Notes: generated by a model not told the origin, from the letters alone. A stretch of 64,000 nt of DNA from Bacilli bacterium (GCA_900752905.1 CAADWX010000022.1:1-64000), one strand, 5' to 3'. Shown: positions 9,359 through 18,340, counted from the first letter of the stretch. Numbers and translations are program-made.

Positions 9359-10738
9359 ATGGAAAAACTAACTCAAGAAAAATTAGTGAATTTATGCAAA
9401 CAATATGGATATATATTTCAAGGAAGTGAAATATATGGTGGTCTTGCAAATACATGGGATTATGGTCCACTTGGAGTGGAACTTAAAAATAATATAAAAA
9501 AATGTTGGTGGAAAAGATTTGTGGATGAAAAAAATAATTCTTATGGATTAGATGCGGCTATTCTTATGAATCCAGAAGTATGGGTAGCATCTGGGCATGT
9601 TAGTAGTTTCTCAGATCCGTTAATAGATTGTAAAAAGTGTAAATCTAGACATCGTGCAGATAAATTAATTGAAGAATTTACAAATGGAGAAGAAACAGCA
9701 GATGGTTGGGATAACGAAAAAATAGAACAATACATAAAAGATAATAAAATAAAATGTCCAAAATGTGGAGAAACAGATTTTACAAATATAAGACAATTTA
9801 ATTTGCTATTTGAAACTCATATGGGAGTTACAGAAGATACAAAAAGTAAAGTTTATTTGCGTGGAGAAACGGCTCAAGGAATATTTGTAAATTTCTTAAA
9901 TGTACAAAGAACAATGAGGGCAAAAGTTCCATTTGGTATAGGACAAATAGGAAAAGCATTTAGAAATGAGATAACACCAGGAAATTTTATATTTAGAACA
10001 AGAGAATTTGAACAAATGGAATATGAATTTTTTTGCAAGCCAGGAGAAGATTTGAAATGGTTTGAATATTATCAAGATTATTGTATGAAATTTTTAAATG
10101 ATCTTGGAATAAATAATGAGAACCTAAGACTTAGAAAACATAAACCAGAAGAGTTAGTTTTTTATAGTAAAGGAACCACTGATATAGAATATAAATATCC
10201 ACAAGGTTGGGGAGAATTATGGGGTATTGCTGATAGAACGGATTACGATTTAACAGTTCATTCAAATCATTCTAAAACAGATTTATTATACTTAGATCCA
10301 GATACAAATGAAAAATATACTCCATATGTTATAGAACCATCAGTAGGTTGTGATAGACTTTTACTTGCAGTATTGGCAGATGCATACAGTGAAGAAAAAC
10401 TTGAAGATGGTACTACAAGAGAAGTAATGAGATTTGTTCCAGCACTAGCGCCTTACAAAGTGGCAGTACTTCCTTTAATAAAAAAATATCACAGCGAAAA
10501 AGCAGAAGAAATATATAATATATTATCAAAAAACTTTAAAACTACATATGATGAGGCTGGAAATATAGGAAAAAGATATAGAAGACAAGATATATCAGGT
10601 ACTCCATTTTGTATTACTATAGATGATAATACAATGAATGATAATACTGTAACAGTAAGAAATAGAGATACGATGCAACAAATAACAATTAAAGTAGAAG
10701 ATGTTGTTAAATATATAGAAGAAAAGGTCAAATTTTAA
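9359..10738 (+). CDS. glyS: Glycyl-tRNA synthetase, single-chain alpha2 type
   Basis: Charges tRNA-Gly. It has 459 residues and is homologous to the eukaryotic/archaeal-type alpha2 GlyRS rather than the bacterial alpha2beta2 GlyQ/GlyS pair. Visible are GGLANTWDYGPLGVELKNN near the start, a zinc-binding pair CKKC / CPKCG, motif 2 around FRNEITPGNFIFRTREFEQ, motif 3 GVTEDT/VGCDRLLLAVLADAY and a C-terminal anticodon-binding domain (APYKVAVLPL). AAAGGTGAT precedes the ATG. The next gene starts 12 bases downstream with its own ribosome-binding site and is probably co-transcribed. Confidence 0.96.
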   Translation: MEKLTQEKLVNLCKQYGYIFQGSEIYGGLANTWDYGPLGVELKNNIKKCWWKRFVDEKNNSYGLDAAILMNPEVWVASGHVSSFSDPLIDCKKCKSRHRADKLIEEFTNGEETADGWDNEKIEQYIKDNKIKCPKCGETDFTNIRQFNLLFETHMGVTEDTKSKVYLRGETAQGIFVNFLNVQRTMRAKVPFGIGQIGKAFRNEITPGNFIFRTREFEQMEYEFFCKPGEDLKWFEYYQDYCMKFLNDLGINNENLRLRKHKPEELVFYSKGTTDIEYKYPQGWGELWGIADRTDYDLTVHSNHSKTDLLYLDPDTNEKYTPYVIEPSVGCDRLLLAVLADAYSEEKLEDGTTREVMRFVPALAPYKVAVLPLIKKYHSEKAEEIYNILSKNFKTTYDEAGNIGKRYRRQDISGTPFCITIDDNTMNDNTVTVRNRDTMQQITIKVEDVVKYIEEKVKF

Positions 10739-10749
10739 AGGGTGAGAAT

Positions 10750-11703
10750 ATGTGTAAATTGGCAGAAGAAGTAGATACATTAAAAAGTATAAGTGAAGAA
10801 GAATATGATAAATGGCTAGAAGATAAATTGGAGTATGAAGATTCAAATGATATTAAAGAAGTTAAATTATCTTTACAATATCCAAAAATAATAAGAGAAA
10901 GAAAAGCTAATTCTTTAATGCTTAATGAAGAAAACGTAGAAGCAATGTGCAATTTATCGAAAGAAAGAATTATTAAATGGATTAATGTGTGTTCAAAATA
11001 TGAAAAAGAATATGAAGATAGGGAAAAAACAATAAAAGAAGCATTAAAGGGTAAATATAAAAGAAATAATAGTTGTGTTTTTACTGAAATTGATGATGAG
11101 GATTTAAATTTTTTAACTATATTTAACGAAGAAAAATTTAAAGAAGAATTAAAAGAAATTGTTAAAGATAGAATTGAAAGTAAAAAAGAAAAAATTGCAA
11201 AAAATGAAGAAGAAGAAGAAAAAAGAAAAATAAAAAGAAAAATAAAAAGAAAAAAAATACGTAAAAATATATCTAAAAAAGCTTTCATTGCAATAGTAGG
11301 AATTACTTGCGCTATAGCAGCAAAAAAAGGATATGAAGTAAAAAAAGGATATGACAAATTATCTAATAAATTAAATCAAAATTTAGAACATTTTGGATAT
11401 AGATATCATGATGTTGCTGATCCAGAGGCTGGCGATGCAATTACGTTTAATATTGGAGCTACAAATGTATCATATGAGGAAGGAATTGAATATATAGCTG
11501 AAAAAGCTGAACAAGCTTTTGGTGATGATAAGGTATCAACATATATTGCAGTAAGTAGTTATTTTGGAAATAATCAAGTAATAGCAGAAGATATAGTTGG
11601 TATGAAACCAAGTTTTGGAGAAAAAATTGATGCAGCACTAGATGCATTTCATAATAATGAAACAAAAGAAATAGAAGAAGAAAAAGGGGCTCGTACAAAA
11701 TGA
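10750..11703 (+). CDS. Hypothetical charged protein with a possible membrane-associated helix
   Basis: Not recognised; 317 residues. AAAGGGTGAG lies before the ATG. Residues 1-140 are acidic and helical. A Lys/Arg/Glu-rich stretch (about 140-178, EEEEEKRKIKRKIKRKK) precedes a moderately hydrophobic helix AFIAIVGITCAIAA, then a C-terminal region of about 115 residues with mixed character. It overlaps the next gene by the sequence ATGA, so the two are translationally coupled and probably act together. They sit behind glyS but have no evident link to translation. Confidence 0.6.
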   Translation: MCKLAEEVDTLKSISEEEYDKWLEDKLEYEDSNDIKEVKLSLQYPKIIRERKANSLMLNEENVEAMCNLSKERIIKWINVCSKYEKEYEDREKTIKEALKGKYKRNNSCVFTEIDDEDLNFLTIFNEEKFKEELKEIVKDRIESKKEKIAKNEEEEEKRKIKRKIKRKKIRKNISKKAFIAIVGITCAIAAKKGYEVKKGYDKLSNKLNQNLEHFGYRYHDVADPEAGDAITFNIGATNVSYEEGIEYIAEKAEQAFGDDKVSTYIAVSSYFGNNQVIAEDIVGMKPSFGEKIDAALDAFHNNETKEIEEEKGARTK

Positions 11704-11918
11704 AAAATGTAAACGCAGAAGTTATCGAATATAATGGTGTAGAATACTATGTTATTGCACAGTCAAATGAGTATGTATATGCTGGAACAGTAAAAGATAG
11801 TATAGATATAGCTGTTTTTAAAAGAACATTTGAAAACAATGAGGAATATTTAGAAAAATTAGAGGGTTCTGAATTAACAAAAGCTTTAGTCAAATTTGAT
11901 AAAAATTTTAATAATTAA
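11700..11918 (+). CDS. Small hypothetical protein (72 aa), coupled to preceding gene
   Basis: Not recognised. The start ATG overlaps the TGA of the preceding gene (ATGA). The protein begins MKNVNAEVIEYNGVEYYVIAQ, a beta-hairpin-like start (strand-turn-strand), followed by an acidic helix and a basic tail. No membrane segment or metal motif. Ends before a symmetric terminator. Confidence 0.6.
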   Translation: MKNVNAEVIEYNGVEYYVIAQSNEYVYAGTVKDSIDIAVFKRTFENNEEYLEKLEGSELTKALVKFDKNFNN

Positions 11919-11928
11919 ATATATTAAC

Positions 11929-11957
11929 AAAAAAGAGCAATTAATTTGCTCTTTTTT
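11929..11957. terminator. Bidirectional terminator between the hypothetical pair and mgtC
   Basis: AAAAAAGAGCAA and TTTGCTCTTTTTT form a near-perfect hairpin with both an A run and a T run. Confidence 0.88.
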
Positions 11958-12654
11958 AACATGTTTCTTCATCTATATCTTCATTATCAGATTCTAATAA
12001 TTTATTATATTCTGTTTGTATAGAATTTATATCAAATGAAGAGGTAATATAATTAACTAATCTATCAAAATTTCTTTTAGTATTAGAAATCATTTTAATA
12101 GTAATTGTTATATTTTTGTCATCAATATCTTTTTTTTCAAAACTTTTAATAGTAAATTTATAATTTGAAGATAAATTTTCTATTGAGCTTTTAATTCTTT
12201 TTAATTCATTCTTATTACAATTTATATTTAAAGTACAAATTTCATCAGTAACAACTTTATTCATAATATATTTAGATAATAATCTTAAAACTGTGTTAGC
12301 TATTAATATAAAAATTGTACCAATAGTTGCTTCTAAAAGCATATTTGATGCACATAGTACACCAATTGAAGCAACACACCATAATGTTGCAGCAGTATTT
12401 AAACCCTTAACTCTATTTCCGTCTTTAAGAATAACACCTGCACCTAGGAAACCAATTCCTGATACTACTTGCGCTGCTATTCTGGTTACATCTGATGTTT
12501 TAAAATTAAAAGACATACTTGTGAACATAAATGCACCTAAACTTACAAGTACATTTGTCCTAAGACCAATTATTTTATGCCTATATTGTCTTTCCAAACC
12601 TACACATATTGATAATAAAAAACAAATTGCAATCTTAATTAAATATTCAACCAT
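11956..12654 (-). CDS. MgtC/SapB family membrane protein
   Basis: A 232-residue protein. The start at 12654 (MVEYLIK) follows AAGGAG; the frame extends nine codons upstream without a site. About four to five membrane helices in residues 1-135 carry the MgtC signature GLERQYRHKIIGLRTN, GAGVILKDG and GLNTAATLWC. The remaining 95 residues are a soluble ACT-like C-terminal domain. MgtC proteins are tied to magnesium limitation and, in pathogens, to intracellular growth, and some act on the F-ATPase; which role applies here is unknown. It has its own minus-strand promoter. Confidence 0.9.
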   Translation of the reverse strand: MVEYLIKIAICFLLSICVGLERQYRHKIIGLRTNVLVSLGAFMFTSMSFNFKTSDVTRIAAQVVSGIGFLGAGVILKDGNRVKGLNTAATLWCVASIGVLCASNMLLEATIGTIFILIANTVLRLLSKYIMNKVVTDEICTLNINCNKNELKRIKSSIENLSSNYKFTIKSFEKKDIDDKNITITIKMISNTKRNFDRLVNYITSSFDINSIQTEYNKLLESDNEDIDEETC

Positions 12655-12680
12655 TTGTTTACACGCTCCTTGAAATACCA

Positions 12681-12709
12681 ATTATATATTAAATATTTAA
12701 ATTTGTAAA
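12681..12709 (-). promoter_or_regulatory. Promoter of mgtC-family gene
   Basis: On the minus strand TTTACA, 17-base spacer, TATAAT. It lies 27 bases before the start codon, leaving no room for a magnesium riboswitch leader. Confidence 0.75.
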
Positions 12710-12723
12710 TATAAATTTTAAAT

Positions 12724-12747
12724 AAAAAAAGCATTATAGATGCTTTT
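12724..12747 (-). terminator. Terminator at the end of the 12734-13348 gene
   Basis: AAAAGCAT / ATGCTTTT hairpin with a T tract on the minus strand, overlapping the last codons of the gene. Confidence 0.75.
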
Positions 12748-13348
12748 CAATTTCTTTATTTTGTCCTGAATTTATTTGTTCTAATGCTTCTTTTGTTATT
12801 CCATTAGAATAAGCTAAGGAAACAACAGTGGAGTAAAAAGAAGGATCGTTTGTATAAGACATATTAAGATAATTAGATACCATTCCATTCAAAAAATTTT
12901 GATCTTCAAATAATGAATCAATATTTTCATCAATTTTTCCTGAATAAGAAACATCAGTTACGGATTTAGCAATTGATTCATCAGTATTATAGCCACCAAT
13001 TTTTTTTAATCCAAATTCCGTATAAGCATGTGATAAAACATTTTCGTTTAAAATAGAATAACGTATATTTTTAATATCTATAGAATTAAGTAAATCTCTC
13101 ATACCATTAATTCCATTTGTAGTATCTTCTTGATATTTAATAGGGCAAGGAGTATTTGATATAACCCTTTTATAACCATTTAAATAATCTACAATAAGTT
13201 GTTGTGCAACATTCTTTTCTTCTTCATCTGTAGTAGCTTTATCTTTATAGTGTTTATTAATTGTTGCGTTTACTGCATAATTTAGCAAATTAGAAATATT
13301 GTCTAAATCATATAAATCCTTTCTTATATCTGTTTTTATATCTATCAT
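12734..13348 (-). CDS. Hypothetical soluble protein (204 aa)
   Basis: Not recognised. The start ATG at 13348 follows GAGGTGAC; the frame stays open 16 codons upstream without a site. The protein starts MIDIKTDIRKDLYDLDN and is helical and acidic throughout, with no membrane helix, signal peptide or clear metal motif. Segments such as KYQEDTTNGINGMRDLLNS and a Ser/Tyr/Asn-rich last quarter are visible. It is a single-gene unit between mgtC and sepF on the opposite strand from sepF. Confidence 0.6.
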   Translation of the reverse strand: MIDIKTDIRKDLYDLDNISNLLNYAVNATINKHYKDKATTDEEEKNVAQQLIVDYLNGYKRVISNTPCPIKYQEDTTNGINGMRDLLNSIDIKNIRYSILNENVLSHAYTEFGLKKIGGYNTDESIAKSVTDVSYSGKIDENIDSLFEDQNFLNGMVSNYLNMSYTNDPSFYSTVVSLAYSNGITKEALEQINSGQNKEIEKHL

Positions 13349-13522
13349 ATAAGTCACCTCTATTATTAGATTACCATAGATAAAATGTTTATTCAAGAAA
13401 ATAAAAAAGCTACTGTAAAATAAAAGTAAATAATTTTGTTAAAATATGTTTCTTTTTTTTATTTAGTGTGTTAAAATTGATTATAGTAAGATGAAAAATA
13501 GACAAGATATGGAGGAATAAAT

Positions 13523-13936
13523 ATGGGATTAATAAAGAATTTTTTTAAGAATAATGAAGAAGATGTATTTGCTAATAATGTATCAGGAGATGAATATTAT
13601 GATTTAAAACCTGAAGAAGCATTAAAAGAAAATGATGGAAATGGTAAGATGATATTACTTGAACCAAGAGCTTTTTCTGAATCTCAACAAATAGCAGATC
13701 ATTTAAAAATGAGAAATACTGTAGTTGTTAATTTAAAAAGAGTAACATCTGATCAAGCAAAGAGAATAGTAGATTTTTTAGCTGGAACTATATATGCAAT
13801 AGGGGGAGATTTACAAAAAATAGGTGGTGGAATCTTCTTGTGTACTCCAAATAATATAAATATTCAAGGAAAAATAACAGATGATACAGATGGAAAAGAC
13901 ATCCATGATAATGATGATATAAATATTGAGTGGTAA
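13523..13936 (+). CDS. sepF: Cell division protein SepF
   Basis: SepF polymerises into rings that bundle FtsZ and anchor the divisome to the membrane through its N-terminal helix. It has 137 residues. The amphipathic N-terminus [10 protein letters not shown] is followed by an acidic linker, then the conserved SepF core ([57 protein letters not shown]). An acidic 20-residue tail closes it. GGAGG precedes the ATG. It is the first gene of a sepF-divIVA-ileS cluster; in Bacillus ylmG and ylmH lie between sepF and divIVA, and both are absent here. Confidence 0.95.
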   Translation: MGLIKNFFKNNEEDVFANNVSGDEYYDLKPEEALKENDGNGKMILLEPRAFSESQQIADHLKMRNTVVVNLKRVTSDQAKRIVDFLAGTIYAIGGDLQKIGGGIFLCTPNNINIQGKITDDTDGKDIHDNDDINIEW

Positions 13937-13984
13937 TGAAAGGAGAAGTGTGCTACTGTTTTAGCACAATTTCAGGTGATATTT

Positions 13985-14434
13985 ATGGAAAAATTTAGTA
14001 GAACACTTCGTGGATATAACCCAGAGGAAGTTAATGAGTTTTTAGATAAAATAATAAAGCAAGTTGAAACAATTGTGTCTGAAAGTAAGGAGAAAGACCT
14101 AAAAATTGCAGCCCTTGAACAACAAATTGAAACAAGTAAACATAAATTGGAAACTTATGAAAAAATGGAACAAACTCTAAATAGAGCTATACTTATGGCT
14201 CAAAAGACTTCTGAACAAATAAAATTAAATGCTCATGATGAAAGTGAATTGATTATAAATGACGCTAAACAAAATGCTAATAGAATAGTCAATGAGGCGC
14301 TTATGAGAGCTGAGAAAACTGAAAGAGAAGCTCTTACTTTAAAAAGAAATATAAACATATTTAAAAGAAGAGTAAAAGATATCGTTGAAGCTCAACTTGA
14401 AGTTGTAAGTGAGATGGATCAAATAGATTTATAG
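13985..14434 (+). CDS. divIVA: DivIVA domain cell-division/polarity protein
   Basis: DivIVA binds negatively curved membranes at septum and poles. It has 149 residues, almost entirely coiled coil. The N-terminal membrane-binding module reads MEKFSRTLRGYNPEEVNEFLDKI. The ATG at 13985 is selected because of this motif and the GGTGAT just before it. A stronger AAAGGAG lies further upstream at 13939-13945, separated from the start by the hairpin GTGCTA-ctgttt-TAGCAC (13948-13967). The tail lacks a long C-terminal extension. Its position behind sepF and ahead of ileS is the normal Bacillota arrangement. Confidence 0.93.
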   Translation: MEKFSRTLRGYNPEEVNEFLDKIIKQVETIVSESKEKDLKIAALEQQIETSKHKLETYEKMEQTLNRAILMAQKTSEQIKLNAHDESELIINDAKQNANRIVNEALMRAEKTEREALTLKRNINIFKRRVKDIVEAQLEVVSEMDQIDL

Positions 14435-14525
14435 ATAAACTTACTGTTTATAAAAATCAAAAGATTATCATTAAAACAATAATAAAAAAATACAAATATA
14501 ATGTGATAAAAGGAAGAAAAAAATA

Positions 14526-14807
14526 ATGTATAGAAATTTAAATGAAATTGAAAGAAGCTATGTTAATGATAAAGATCTATTAAGAAATGAAGAACTTAGT
14601 AATCCATATGGAGAAGATGAATCATGTGAATATCTTAGTGATGAAGAACTACTCGAAAAAATAAAAAGAGTAAGAGAATATATAGCTAGTCAGCCAAAAT
14701 TAGAAGATATGGAAGATATAGAAGAATATATAAATCAAAAAAATGCTGAAGCAGAGCAAAAATTAAGAGATATGCGTGATAGAGAGTTTGATCATAGACA
14801 CAAATAA
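14526..14807 (+). CDS. Hypothetical acidic protein (93 aa) between divIVA and ileS
   Basis: Not recognised. AAAAGGAAG precedes the ATG. The protein is strongly acidic and predicted mostly helical (YLSDEELLEKIKRVREYI, EDIEEYINQKNAEAEQKLR), ending DREFDHRHK. In other Bacillota this slot often holds a DksA/TraR-type protein or lspA, but there are no zinc cysteines and no membrane helices here. A function in division is only suggested by position. Confidence 0.6.
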   Translation: MYRNLNEIERSYVNDKDLLRNEELSNPYGEDESCEYLSDEELLEKIKRVREYIASQPKLEDMEDIEEYINQKNAEAEQKLRDMRDREFDHRHK

Positions 14808-14881
14808 TAAAACCAAAATAGTGTTAAAAACATTATTTTTTTAATTAATAATAAAAAATAATTCATTTTTTTAATAATATA

Positions 14882-14910
14882 TTGAACTTTTTTTAATATT
14901 ATTATATAAT
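14882..14910 (+). promoter_or_regulatory. Promoter of the ileS T-box leader
   Basis: TTGAAC, 17-base spacer, TATAAT at 14905-14910. Confidence 0.85.
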
Positions 14911-14914
14911 CAAG

Positions 14915-15138
14915 CTATAAAACAAATGAGGAAGACGTTAAATAATGGATTATTAAAGAGAACTTGTGGTTGGTGAAAACAAGGTATGAAGTTATTTATA
15001 TATCACTTCTGATGTGTTATTTTGAAATTCAGTAGAAATAATCGTTTCTCGCGTTAAGAGGTTAAAGTGTATGATAGTTCATAAATTAAGGTGGTACCAC
15101 GGATTTAATTCGCCCTTAAGTTTATGGACTTTTTTTGT
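14915..15138 (+). promoter_or_regulatory. T-box leader, tRNA-Ile specific, upstream of ileS
   Basis: The T-box sequence AAGGTGGTACCACGG is at 15088-15102. The specifier is ATC (Ile) at 15002-15004, placed one base before the CTTC strand that pairs with GAAG near 14931 to close stem I. The terminator is formed by GTTCATAAATTAAG (15077-15090) pairing with CTTAAGTTTATGGAC, followed by T7 at 15130-15136, mutually exclusive with the T-box antiterminator. Uncharged tRNA-Ile should raise ileS expression. Confidence 0.93.
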
Positions 15139-15154
15139 TGAAAGGATTGATAAA

Positions 15155-18100
15155 ATGAAAAATTTTAAAGAACTTGATAAAAGAGATGTTAATATTGTTG
15201 AAAATAGTATTTTAGAAGAGTGGAAAAAACAAGACATACTTAATTTAACAATAAAAAATAGGGAAAATTGTGAAAATTGGGTATTTTATGATGGACCCAT
15301 ATACGCTAATGCTAAACCTGGTATTCATCACGTTTTAGCTAAAACAATAAAAGATACGTTCTGTAAATATAAAACAATGAAGGGGTATAAAGTTTTAAGA
15401 AAAATAGGACTTGATACACATGGACTTCCAATAGAGGTTAATGTTGAAAAAAAATTAGGATTTAAGACTAAGGCAGATATTGAAGCTTTTGGAATAGAAA
15501 ATTTTTGCAAAGAATGTAATAAAGCTACAGCTCTTAATATAGATGATGTAAATTTAGTTACTGATATGATGGGACAATTTATTGATTGCAAAACCCCTTA
15601 TGTAACTTGTAGTAATGAATACATAGAAACAGAATGGTGGCTTTTAAAAGAAATGGATAAAAAAGGATTAATTTATCATGGTGATAAAGTACTTCCTTAT
15701 TGTCCAAGATGTGGTACAGAGTTATCTGCAAATGAAGTATCTCAAGGATATCAACAGGATAGTGTCAATACAGTCATTGTTCCTTTTAAAAGAGAAAATT
15801 CTGATGAATATTTCTTAGTTTGGACAACTACACCATGGACTTTAATGGCAAATGTTGCTATATGTGTTAATCCTGATCTAACTTATCTTAAAGTTGAGTC
15901 TATGGGTTATAAATTTATTGTTGCTGAATCTTTAGCAAATAAAGTCCTTGGAGAAGAGTATACTGTTCTTGAAAAATGCAAAGGTAAAGATTTAGTAGGG
16001 ATTAAATATGAACAATTAATGCCATTTGTCAATGTAGAAGGCAAAGCTTTTGAAGTATTAGCTGATTCGTATGTTACAGCAGAAGATGGTACTGGTATTG
16101 TTCATATCGCACCTGCATTTGGAGAAGACGATAATAGAGTATGTAGATTAAATAATATAGCATTTATAAATCCTGTTGGTAAAGATGGTTGTTATACAGA
16201 AGGTCCATGGAAAGGAACTCTTGTTACAGATAAAGACTTAGAAATAACAATTATTAAATGGTTAAAAGAAAATGATAAATTATTTAAAAAAATAAAAATA
16301 ACACATGATTATCCTCATTGTTGGAGATGTAAACAACCATTAATTTATTACGCTAAGCCTGCATGGTATATAAAAACTACTGAATATAAAGACAAGATAA
16401 TAGAAGCAAATAAAAAAGTAAATTGGTATCCAGAATATGTTGGTACAAAAAGATTTAATAATTGGCTTGAAAATATGGTAGATTGGGGAATAAGTAGAAA
16501 TAGATATTGGGGTTGCCCTATGCCTATTTGGATTTGTGAAAAATGTGGTAATAAACATGTAATAGGTTCAAGAACTGAATTACAAGATATGTTAATAGAA
16601 GATATTGATGTGAATAACATTGAATTACACAGACCATATGTAGATGAATTACATATTAAATGTCCAAAATGTAACGGAAAAATGGAAAGAATTAAGGATG
16701 TACTTGATGTATGGTTTGATTCTGGTGCTATGCCATATGCACAATTCCATTATCCATTTGAAAATAAAGAGTTATTTTCTTCTCAATTTCCAGCTGATTT
16801 TATAGCTGAAGGTGTTGATCAAACAAGAGGATGGTTTAATTCATTGATTTGTATATCAACAATAATATCAGGAGAATCAAGCTTTAAAAATGTTGTAGTA
16901 AATGATATGGTTTTAGATCCGAATGGTAAAAAAATGAGTAAATCAGTAGGTAACATAGTAGATCCTATAAAAGAGTTAACTAAGTATGGAGCAGATGAAG
17001 TTAGATGGTATATGTTAACAGCATCTCCTGTATGGACTCCTTTAAAATATGATTCAAATGGATTAAAAGAAGTTCATTCAAAATTCTTTAATCCTCTTAA
17101 AAATACTTATTCATTCTTCCAAATGTATGCTAATGTGGATGGGATAGATATAAATGATTGTGATATTCCATATGAAAATCGCGAAGAAATAGATAAATGG
17201 TTATTATCTAAATATAATAAATTAATAAAAAATGTAACAACATCTTATGATAAATATGATTTAAATGAAGTAGTAAAATATATAACTACATTTGTATCAG
17301 AAGATTTATCGAATTGGTATATAAGACGTAATAGAAATAGATTCTGGGGTAGTGAATTAAATAATTCTAAAAAGGCAGTATATATGACTACATATGAAGT
17401 ATTAACAGGAATATGTAAGATATGTGCGCCTATAATTCCATATATAACAGAAGAAATATATAAAGATTTAACAGGAAAGGAAAGTGTACATTTGGCTGAT
17501 TTCCCTCTAGTTAATGAATCTTATATTAATGAAGAAATAGAAACTAAAATGGATTTAGTAAGAGATTTAATAAGCCTTGGAAGAAATGCTCGTGAGGATG
17601 TTAAAATTAAAGTTAGACAACCAATAAGTGAAGTAATAATAGATGGTAAAAATGAAAATTTAATATCAGATTTAGTACCTCTAATAGAAGAAGAATTGAA
17701 TGTAAAGAAAGTTACATTTGTAAGTGATTTATCAAATTATATGAATTTTGAAGTAAAACCTAATTTTAAAGTATGTGGTAAATTGCTAGGTTCTAATATA
17801 AAAGTATTCCAAGAAAAATTGACTAATTTAACAGATGATGAAATAAATTCTTTAGAAAATGGTAAAAATATAACTATCAAAATAAATTCTGAAGAATTAG
17901 TTGTAACACCAGATATGGTAGAACTACGTGTTTCATCAAAAGATGGATTTAATGCATCACATGAAGGTAATTTATTTATTATTTTAAATACTAAATTAGA
18001 TGATAAATTAATAGAAGAAGGAATTGCAAGAGAGTTAGTTTCTAAAGTACAAAATTTAAGAAAAGAAAGTAATTTTAATATAATTGATAGAATTAATCTA

Positions 18101-18259
18101 TATTATCAATCTGATGAATTAGTAGAGCAATCAATTAATGACTTTGAAGAATTTATAAAAAAAGAAACATTAGCAATTTCTATAGAAAAATCAGAAAATG
18201 TTGATAAAGAGCTTGATTTAAATGGTCATAATATCAAAATAAAAATTGAAAGAAGATAA
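15155..18259 (+). CDS. ileS: Isoleucyl-tRNA synthetase, type 2 (eukaryote-like)
   Basis: Charges tRNA-Ile; 1034 residues. The ATG at 15155 follows AAAGGA; the frame runs upstream through the T-box terminator, which is not coding. Segments YKTMKGYKVLRKIGLDTHGLP and VEKKLGFKTK are characteristic of type 2 IleRS, the group that includes MupA. The KMSKS loop is intact at residues 593-597. In place of the class I HIGH motif the sequence reads PGIHHV, that is G56-I57-H58-H59: first and third positions are exchanged (GXHH). The editing domain (TTTPWTLMANVAICVNP) and a C-terminal tRNA-binding region are present. Single gene, T-box controlled. Confidence 0.97.
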   Translation: MKNFKELDKRDVNIVENSILEEWKKQDILNLTIKNRENCENWVFYDGPIYANAKPGIHHVLAKTIKDTFCKYKTMKGYKVLRKIGLDTHGLPIEVNVEKKLGFKTKADIEAFGIENFCKECNKATALNIDDVNLVTDMMGQFIDCKTPYVTCSNEYIETEWWLLKEMDKKGLIYHGDKVLPYCPRCGTELSANEVSQGYQQDSVNTVIVPFKRENSDEYFLVWTTTPWTLMANVAICVNPDLTYLKVESMGYKFIVAESLANKVLGEEYTVLEKCKGKDLVGIKYEQLMPFVNVEGKAFEVLADSYVTAEDGTGIVHIAPAFGEDDNRVCRLNNIAFINPVGKDGCYTEGPWKGTLVTDKDLEITIIKWLKENDKLFKKIKITHDYPHCWRCKQPLIYYAKPAWYIKTTEYKDKIIEANKKVNWYPEYVGTKRFNNWLENMVDWGISRNRYWGCPMPIWICEKCGNKHVIGSRTELQDMLIEDIDVNNIELHRPYVDELHIKCPKCNGKMERIKDVLDVWFDSGAMPYAQFHYPFENKELFSSQFPADFIAEGVDQTRGWFNSLICISTIISGESSFKNVVVNDMVLDPNGKKMSKSVGNIVDPIKELTKYGADEVRWYMLTASPVWTPLKYDSNGLKEVHSKFFNPLKNTYSFFQMYANVDGIDINDCDIPYENREEIDKWLLSKYNKLIKNVTTSYDKYDLNEVVKYITTFVSEDLSNWYIRRNRNRFWGSELNNSKKAVYMTTYEVLTGICKICAPIIPYITEEIYKDLTGKESVHLADFPLVNESYINEEIETKMDLVRDLISLGRNAREDVKIKVRQPISEVIIDGKNENLISDLVPLIEEELNVKKVTFVSDLSNYMNFEVKPNFKVCGKLLGSNIKVFQEKLTNLTDDEINSLENGKNITIKINSEELVVTPDMVELRVSSKDGFNASHEGNLFIILNTKLDDKLIEEGIARELVSKVQNLRKESNFNIIDRINLYYQSDELVEQSINDFEEFIKKETLAISIEKSENVDKELDLNGHNIKIKIERR

Positions 18260-18277
18260 AGAAATCTTCTTTTTTTA
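18250..18277 (+). terminator. Terminator after ileS
   Basis: AGAAGAT / ATCTTCT hairpin overlapping the ileS stop, followed by seven T. Confidence 0.85.
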
Positions 18278-18284
18278 TAGGTTA

Positions 18285-18316
18285 GTTTATGATATAATTG
18301 GTTTATGATATAGTTG
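18285..18316 (+). repeat. Tandem 16-bp repeat duplicating a minus-10 promoter box
   Basis: Two consecutive copies of GTTTATGATATARTTG differing at one base. Copy 1 holds an extended minus-10 (TGATATAAT), copy 2 TGATATAGT. They lie directly before the LRR gene. Confidence 0.8.
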
Positions 18317-18340
18317 GTTAAAGTAGTAAGGGTGATTTAA

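Noticed and set aside
10595-11357. Long minus-strand frames opposite glyS end and the 10750 gene
   Set aside because: They are shadows of A-rich coding DNA: poly-Ser/Leu/Phe composition, no SD, antisense to supported genes.
15071-15154. N-terminal extension of IleRS
   Set aside because: These bases form the T-box sequence and terminator; the SD and family start are at 15155.
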